DNA from: Mycolicibacterium iranicum
GTDB lineage: Bacteria > Actinomycetota > Actinomycetes > Mycobacteriales > Mycobacteriaceae
NCBI RefSeq assembly: GCF_002101705.1
Contig: NZ_LQPC01000028.1
Coordinates: 248,001 to 312,000 of the forward strand
Direction: 5' to 3'
Length of the DNA: 64,000 nt
This document shows positions 59,533-64,000 of the stretch, in pieces; positions within the stretch are counted from its first letter, which is position 1; each line of letters starts with the position of its first letter. Below the pieces are notes generated by a model. It had not been told where the DNA came from. It ran no database searches and worked only from the letters and a program-made list of their open reading frames with translations. The translations under genes were made by a program, and so were the position numbers.

Positions 59533-60371
59533 TGGTCCCGCTGCTCTTCGTCGTCGGCGCCCTCTCGCAGTATCTCGGCGCGGCAATCGGTGTCTTTCTG
59601 TTCGAGACGACGAATCCGGCGACCGTGGCCTGGCTGCGCGCGGCGGGCGCCGCTGCCGTGCTGCTCGCATGGCGTAGGCCGTGGCGTCGCCGGTGGACGG
59701 CTCGGATGGTGGTGGCGGCGACGGCGTTCGGTGTGGTGACCCTGGGAATGAATGTCGCCTTCTACGAGGCGATCGCCCGGATTCCGCTCGGAACCGCGGT
59801 GGCGATCGAATTCGCCGGACCCGTGGCCGTCGCGACCGCCGGGTCGCGGCGCGCCCGGGATTTCCTCGGTGTGGTCCTCGTTGCCGGAGGTGTATACCTG
59901 CTCGCCGGTGTCGAGCCCGACGTCGATTGGGCGGGAGTGGGTTTCGCGCTTCTCGCGGCGGCGCTGTGGGCTGGCTACATCCTGCTCGGCAAGTGGGTTG
60001 CCGATGCCGGTGACGGGGTCGACTCCCTGGCGATCGGCTTGGCGACGGCGTCCGTGATCGCGGCCCCGCCGTTGCTCGGCGTCCAACTCGCCGGTGATGC
60101 TTCGGTTTTCGCCGACCCGCGCACATGGCTGCTGGGTGTCGGGGTAGGCGTGTTGTCCAGTGCGATTCCGTATGCGCTGGATCAGCGCGTGCTCGCCCGC
60201 ATCGGCCGGGAGCGGTTCGCGCTGTTGTTGGCGCTGTTGCCTGCCACCGCAGCAATCGTCGGCGCGGTGGTCCTGGCGCAGAGTCCAACAGTGGGCGAAG
60301 TCGCGGGTATCGCGCTGGTGATGCTGGCCCTTGCGGTCACGGCACGGCCGATAAGATGGCCGGGTGCGTAG
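59532..60371 (+). CDS. EamA/RhtA-like drug-metabolite transporter
   Basis: A 279-residue ten-helix DMT-superfamily carrier of the RhtA (threonine/homoserine exporter) kind: GTAVAIEFAGPVAVATAGSR and SSAIPYALDQRVLARIGRER are typical. The start overlaps the SDR stop by one base (TGATG). It presumably exports a product or toxic intermediate of this cluster. Confidence 0.85.
   Translation: MVPLLFVVGALSQYLGAAIGVFLFETTNPATVAWLRAAGAAAVLLAWRRPWRRRWTARMVVAATAFGVVTLGMNVAFYEAIARIPLGTAVAIEFAGPVAVATAGSRRARDFLGVVLVAGGVYLLAGVEPDVDWAGVGFALLAAALWAGYILLGKWVADAGDGVDSLAIGLATASVIAAPPLLGVQLAGDASVFADPRTWLLGVGVGVLSSAIPYALDQRVLARIGRERFALLLALLPATAAIVGAVVLAQSPTVGEVAGIALVMLALAVTARPIRWPGA
60352..60357 (+). promoter_or_regulatory. 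-10 element within the exporter gene for the TetR gene
   Basis: TAAGAT ends 6 bases before GTG 60364, so the TetR gene may have its own leaderless message as well as read-through from the SDR operon. Confidence 0.45.
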
Positions 60372-60996
60372 CCACGGTTGGGGTGGTAACACCCCGCGCT
60401 CCGATGAGGAGGCGATCGACCGCATCCTCAACGCGGCCGACCAGATCATCGCCGAGCGCGGTTCGGCAATGCGGATCGCCGACGTCGCGCGTGAGCTCGC
60501 CGTGACCCGCCAGACCGTCTACCGGTACTTCCCCAGCACGGACGCGCTGCTGGTCGCGTGCGCGGTGCGCTCAGCCGATGGCTTCCTCGACCAGCTAGCC
60601 GCCCACCTGCGCGGCTACGACGAGCCTGCGGCCGCCATGGTTGAAGGGGTCGCCTTCACGATCGAGGCCCTGGCCCACGAAGACACCATCGAGTTCCTGT
60701 TCAACCAACGGGAACGTGGAGGCCGCGAACGGGGAAGTGTTCCGTCGATCACGTCGGATACCGCGCGCGCCTTCGGCACGGCACTTCTGCATCGGCTGGA
60801 AGTCGACTGGGAGGCACACGGCTTCGACGACGTTTCGCTGGATCGGCTGGCCGAGTTCGGGCTGCGCTCCATTCACTCGCTGCTGCTGGACCCCGGCAGC
60901 CCCCCGCATCAGGGTGCCGAGTTGCGGGAGTTCCTCGCCCTGTGGCTCGGCCCCGCCGTGATTCGACTGCAGCGGGAACGGTCGGCGGCTTCCTGA
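60364..60996 (+). CDS. TetR-family regulator
   Basis: A 210-residue TetR protein. The HTH ([39 protein letters not shown]) is followed by a ligand-binding helical domain. It overlaps the exporter's 3' end by 8 bases and the next gene by one base (TGATG). It is embedded in the operon it probably controls. Confidence 0.88.
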   Translation: MRSHGWGGNTPRSDEEAIDRILNAADQIIAERGSAMRIADVARELAVTRQTVYRYFPSTDALLVACAVRSADGFLDQLAAHLRGYDEPAAAMVEGVAFTIEALAHEDTIEFLFNQRERGGRERGSVPSITSDTARAFGTALLHRLEVDWEAHGFDDVSLDRLAEFGLRSIHSLLLDPGSPPHQGAELREFLALWLGPAVIRLQRERSAAS

Positions 60997-62291
60997 TGAG
61001 CTGCTGCCACGAAAGCGACACCGATGGCGCCTTCACCGTCGACGCGTCGCGGATCACGTTCGGCCGCGGATGCCTCGCCGAGGTCGGCGATCGCGCCGCA
61101 GCGCTCGGCGTCAGGCGCGTCGCGCTGTTCTCCGACCCCGCCGTCGCCGCGTTGGCCGTCTTCGACACCGTCACCCGTTCGTTGCGTGACGCGGGGATCG
61201 ACGTCGTGCCGTACACCGAGGTTCGTGTCGAACCGACAGACGAATCCTTCCGGGCAGCAGCGGCTTTCGCGGCGGACACCGGTGCCGACGGCTACGTTTC
61301 CGTCGGCGGCGGTTCGGTGATCGACACCGCCAAAGCCGCCAACCTGTACGCCACCCATCCGGCCGACTTCCTCGAGTACGTCAACGCCCCGGTGGGTTCG
61401 GCGACCCCGGTGCCGGGGCCGCTCAAGCCGCACATCGCCTGCCCGACGACCTCGGGCACCGGTAGCGAAGTCACCGGAATCGCGATCTTCGATCTGCTGT
61501 CGATGCACGCCAAGACCGGAATCGCGTCACCGGCCTTGCGCCCGACCGAAGCGCTCGTCGATCCCGACAGCACCGACACGCTGCCGGCCACTGTGGTTGC
61601 CTGCAGTGGACTCGACGTGCTCTCGCACGCCCTCGAGTCCTACACTGCGCGCCCGTACAGCAGGCGCGCCGCGCCTGCTCGGCCGAGTCAGCGACCGATG
61701 AGCCAGGGTGCCAACCCGTGGAGCGATCTCGGGTGCCGCGAGGCGCTGCGCCTACTCGGTGTGTACCTGGACCGTGCTGTCAAAGACGCATCCGACCGGG
61801 AGGCGCGCGAACAGGTCATGTGGGCCGCGACGCTGGCCGGTATCGCGTTCGGAAATGCCGGCGTCCATCTGCCGCACGCGATGGCGTATGCGGTGGCCGG
61901 GCAGGTGCGCGACTTCCGTCCCGAGGGCTACCCCGATACGGAACCGCTGGTGCCCCACGGCATGTCGGTAATTCTCAATGCGCCTGCGGTGTTCCGTATC
62001 ACCGCACCCACCGACCCCGGGCGCCACCTGGAGGCGGCCGCACAACTCGGAGCCGACGTCCGAGGCGCCGTACCCGCGGATGCCGGTACGGTGCTCGCCG
62101 AGCACCTCATCGGCATCATGCGCACGGTCGGCATGCCCAACGGGCTGGGGGGCGTCGGCTACACCGACGCCGACAGCGCATCGCTGGCCGACGGGGCGTG
62201 GCCGCAACAGCGACTGCTCGGCAATGCGCCGATCGAAGTGGACAAGTCGTTGCTGGACAACACTTTCCGCCAGTCCATGCAGTACTGGTGA
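60996..62291 (+). CDS. Hydroxyacid-oxoacid transhydrogenase-like iron alcohol dehydrogenase
   Basis: A 431-residue group III metal-dependent dehydrogenase. [12 protein letters not shown] binds [17 protein letters not shown] and [12 protein letters not shown] contain the metal ligands. The [12 protein letters not shown] insert after the active site is diagnostic of the HOT/ADHFE1 branch, which transfers hydride from 4-hydroxybutyrate to 2-oxoglutarate. It is followed by a thioesterase and a MarR gene, so the cluster may degrade a hydroxy-acid intermediate. Confidence 0.85.
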   Translation: MSCCHESDTDGAFTVDASRITFGRGCLAEVGDRAAALGVRRVALFSDPAVAALAVFDTVTRSLRDAGIDVVPYTEVRVEPTDESFRAAAAFAADTGADGYVSVGGGSVIDTAKAANLYATHPADFLEYVNAPVGSATPVPGPLKPHIACPTTSGTGSEVTGIAIFDLLSMHAKTGIASPALRPTEALVDPDSTDTLPATVVACSGLDVLSHALESYTARPYSRRAAPARPSQRPMSQGANPWSDLGCREALRLLGVYLDRAVKDASDREAREQVMWAATLAGIAFGNAGVHLPHAMAYAVAGQVRDFRPEGYPDTEPLVPHGMSVILNAPAVFRITAPTDPGRHLEAAAQLGADVRGAVPADAGTVLAEHLIGIMRTVGMPNGLGGVGYTDADSASLADGAWPQQRLLGNAPIEVDKSLLDNTFRQSMQYW

Positions 62292-62297
62292 CAGGCG

Positions 62298-62740
<443 letters not shown>

Positions 62741-62744
<4 letters not shown>

Positions 62745-63244
62745 ACTCCCCGCGGCGGCTCACCGCCGCACAGCGCCGCGCGTGGCTGAACTACATGAGG
62801 GTCTACCACCGCCTCGAGTACGAGATGAATCGCCATCTCCAAACGGATTGTCACGTATCACTTTCCGACTACACGGTGATGAACGCGCTGACTTTGGCCG
62901 CCGATTCGCGGGCCCACCTCAACGTGCTTGCCACCACCATCGGCTGGGAGCGCAGCAGGCTCTCCCACCATGTGGAGCGAATGAGCCGTCGCGGGCTCGT
63001 CGAGCGCAGACCGTCCGAATCCGACGGCAGGGCGACTGATCTGATCCTTACGGAGGCGGGTAGAGCGATCTTCGAATCGGCAGTACCTCGGCACGCGGCG
63101 TGGGTCGCGACGTCGTTCTTCTCCGATCTCGATGTGCAGCAGCAAAACCAACTCGCCGACATCCTCGGTGTGGCCTACGAGTCCATCCTGCGCCACGGCA
63201 CGCTGCCGCGGCCGGACCTCGACGAGGACCGACCGCGGGCCTAG
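62741..63244 (+). CDS. MarR-family regulator
   Basis: A 167-residue MarR protein. The winged HTH includes LNVLATTIGWERSRLSHHVE, RMSRRGLVERR and ESDGRATDLILTEAGR. It is the last gene of the tightly coupled run from 58693, giving the operon two local regulators (TetR and MarR). Confidence 0.88.
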
Positions 63245-63249
63245 GCGCG

Positions 63250-63336
63250 TCACTCGGCGAGCCGCTGCGCAGTCGCGAGGCCGACACCCGACGTTCGGCC
63301 GGTGATGAGCGCAGTTTTGCTGTTGAGTAGTCGCAT
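63250..63336 (-). pseudogene. N-terminal relic of a short-chain dehydrogenase
   Basis: ATG 63336 to TGA 63250 encodes only 28 residues, MRLLNSKTALITGRTSGVGL then ATAQRLAE, an exact SDR opening (beta1, TGxxxGxG, start of helix) that stops where a whole domain should follow. The remaining sequence downstream is the end of the MarR gene, so a deletion probably removed the rest of the gene. Confidence 0.7.
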
Positions 63337-63337
63337 A

Positions 63338-63357
63338 CCCACCACAACCCACCACAA
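63338..63357. repeat. 10-bp tandem duplication before the SDR relic
   Basis: Two perfect copies of CCCACCACAA (TTGTGGTGGG on the relic's strand) lie immediately before its ATG, in the ribosome-binding region. Confidence 0.85.
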
Positions 63358-63399
63358 CTTGCTCGACATGTCACCTATTACCCCTTGAGGAGTTCTGCT

Positions 63400-63765
63400 G
63401 TGTCCGACCCCATCGAAACCCTGATGCGCGCCAATCTGCTCGACGTGTTCAACGAACGCGATGGTGTGAAGCGGCAGGCGGCGATCGCCCGAACCTATGC
63501 TCAGGACGTCAAATGGACCGATGCCGAGGCAGTGGTATCCGGACGGGACGCGCTGGAAGCGAAATGTGTTCAACTGCAGGCGAACCTGGCCGACAGCCAG
63601 TTCGTGGCGTCAGGGCCGGTGCATGCACTTCCCGGTTTCGGCTACCTGGCGTGGAGTCTTGTCGAACCGGCCTCTGGGAGCCCGGTCATGACGGGCTTCG
63701 ACGTCGCGCTCGTACGCGACGGAATGATCACCGAGCTGTGGACCGTGCTCATCCCGCCTGCGTGA
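63400..63765 (+). CDS. SnoaL/NTF2-like protein
   Basis: A 121-residue NTF2-like protein (DVFNERDGVKRQAAIARTYA; DVKWTDAEAVVSGRDALEAK; GFDVALVRDGMITELWTVLI). Members are small isomerase- or binding-type proteins. GTG 63400 has TTGAGGAG 7 bases upstream. It is divergent from the SDR relic, an arrangement often seen for active SDR-SnoaL pairs, and converges with the edge gene (17-base overlap). Confidence 0.82.
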   Translation: MSDPIETLMRANLLDVFNERDGVKRQAAIARTYAQDVKWTDAEAVVSGRDALEAKCVQLQANLADSQFVASGPVHALPGFGYLAWSLVEPASGSPVMTGFDVALVRDGMITELWTVLIPPA

Positions 63766-64000
63766 CCCCCGCGGCGGTGGCGACGTGATCCGCGACGACG
63801 TCGGCCACCCCTTCGGTGTCGGGATCGTCGGCGGGTTCGTAGCGGTCGGCGGACGCGTTGTATCTCGCGCGTGAGCCGCCGAGTCTGTCGGTGACGTTGG
63901 TTCCCGAGATCGGGTCGGGGACCATGAAAGCGCCTGCAAGACAGACGGTGTGAGCCAGAACGAGACCGTGATCGGCCGCGTCCATGGTCAGGCCCGCGGC
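63749..64000 (-). CDS. C-terminal part of an unidentified protein (truncated by window)
   Basis: The frame is open from the right edge to a stop at 63749, giving 83 residues. The visible end reads AADHGLVLAHTVCLAGAFMV, then PDPISGTNVTDRLGGSRARY and an acidic tail. The ATG at 63985 is unlikely to be the true start as the frame continues beyond. I cannot name the family from this part. Confidence 0.6.
   Translation of the reverse strand, partial: AAGLTMDAADHGLVLAHTVCLAGAFMVPDPISGTNVTDRLGGSRARYNASADRYEPADDPDTEGVADVVADHVATAAGVTQAG

Overview
The window is high-GC actinobacterial DNA from a fast-growing, environmental Mycobacterium (Mycolicibacterium type). Supporting signs are the GC-rich third codon positions, many GTG starts, mycobacterial secretion signals (WLGAGA...AHA), a HadA/HadB-like dehydratase, GT87 mannosyltransferase, F420-linked (Ddn-like, LLM) enzymes, and a second gyrase-like topoisomerase pair of the kind described in M. 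smegmatis. About 67 genes are densely packed. Many overlap by ATGA, GTGA or TGATG, and at least eleven starts have a TAnnnT -10 hexamer 6-7 bp upstream, as expected for leaderless mRNAs. No rRNA, tRNA, IS element, phage or CRISPR array was seen, and no gene-free stretch exceeds 300 bp.

Layout. 0-3 kb: end of a FadR-type regulator, then a secreted repeat-rich pectate lyase. 3-9.5 kb: a serine hydrolase, then the gyrA/gyrB-like pair (minus strand) bracketed by two paralogous small secreted proteins with the same C-terminal motif. 9.5-16 kb: an SDR/SnoaL pair with a divergent LysR regulator, then an AhpD-like protein and a two-subunit molybdenum hydroxylase, with a LacI regulator at the far end and a perfect LacI-type operator in front. 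16-19 kb (minus): GT87 transferase, fused HadA-HadB-like dehydratase, Ddn-like protein, unknown protein. 19.3-27 kb: a signalling block of REC-GAF-PAS-GGDEF-EAL protein, triple-receiver hybrid histidine kinase, CheR and CheB. 27-33 kb: GH6 cellulase, BrkB-like membrane protein, zinc ribbon, FAD monooxygenase, cyclase, and a TetR unit with two palindromic operators.

33.4-45.7 kb holds two nitrogen-related loci, the ammonium transporter amt and a cobalt nitrile hydratase operon (DUF1097 membrane protein, beta, alpha, activator, CbiM-like cobalt S-component). Each is preceded by a GlnR-like GAAAC/GTTAC-N6-GAAAC box sharing the core TTCCGGAAAC. Between them lie malQ, a DUF2236 protein, a ROK regulator with an MFS exporter, and two DJ-1/AraC regulators. 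45.7-58.6 kb: phospholipase D, a DGPF protein with an ECF42-like sigma factor, two DUF202 proteins, an LLM oxidoreductase, a SHOCT protein, a DUF3516 helicase, a PlsC-like acyltransferase, an SRPBCC protein, TesB and a metallophosphatase with a 30-bp coding repeat. 58.7-63.2 kb: one tightly coupled run of SDR, EamA exporter, TetR, HOT-type iron alcohol dehydrogenase, thioesterase and MarR. The end holds a 28-codon SDR relic, a SnoaL protein and a truncated unknown gene.

Overall the lifestyle suggested is saprophytic: plant polymer hydrolases, nitrile use for nitrogen, several small catabolic units each with its own regulator, and second-messenger signalling.
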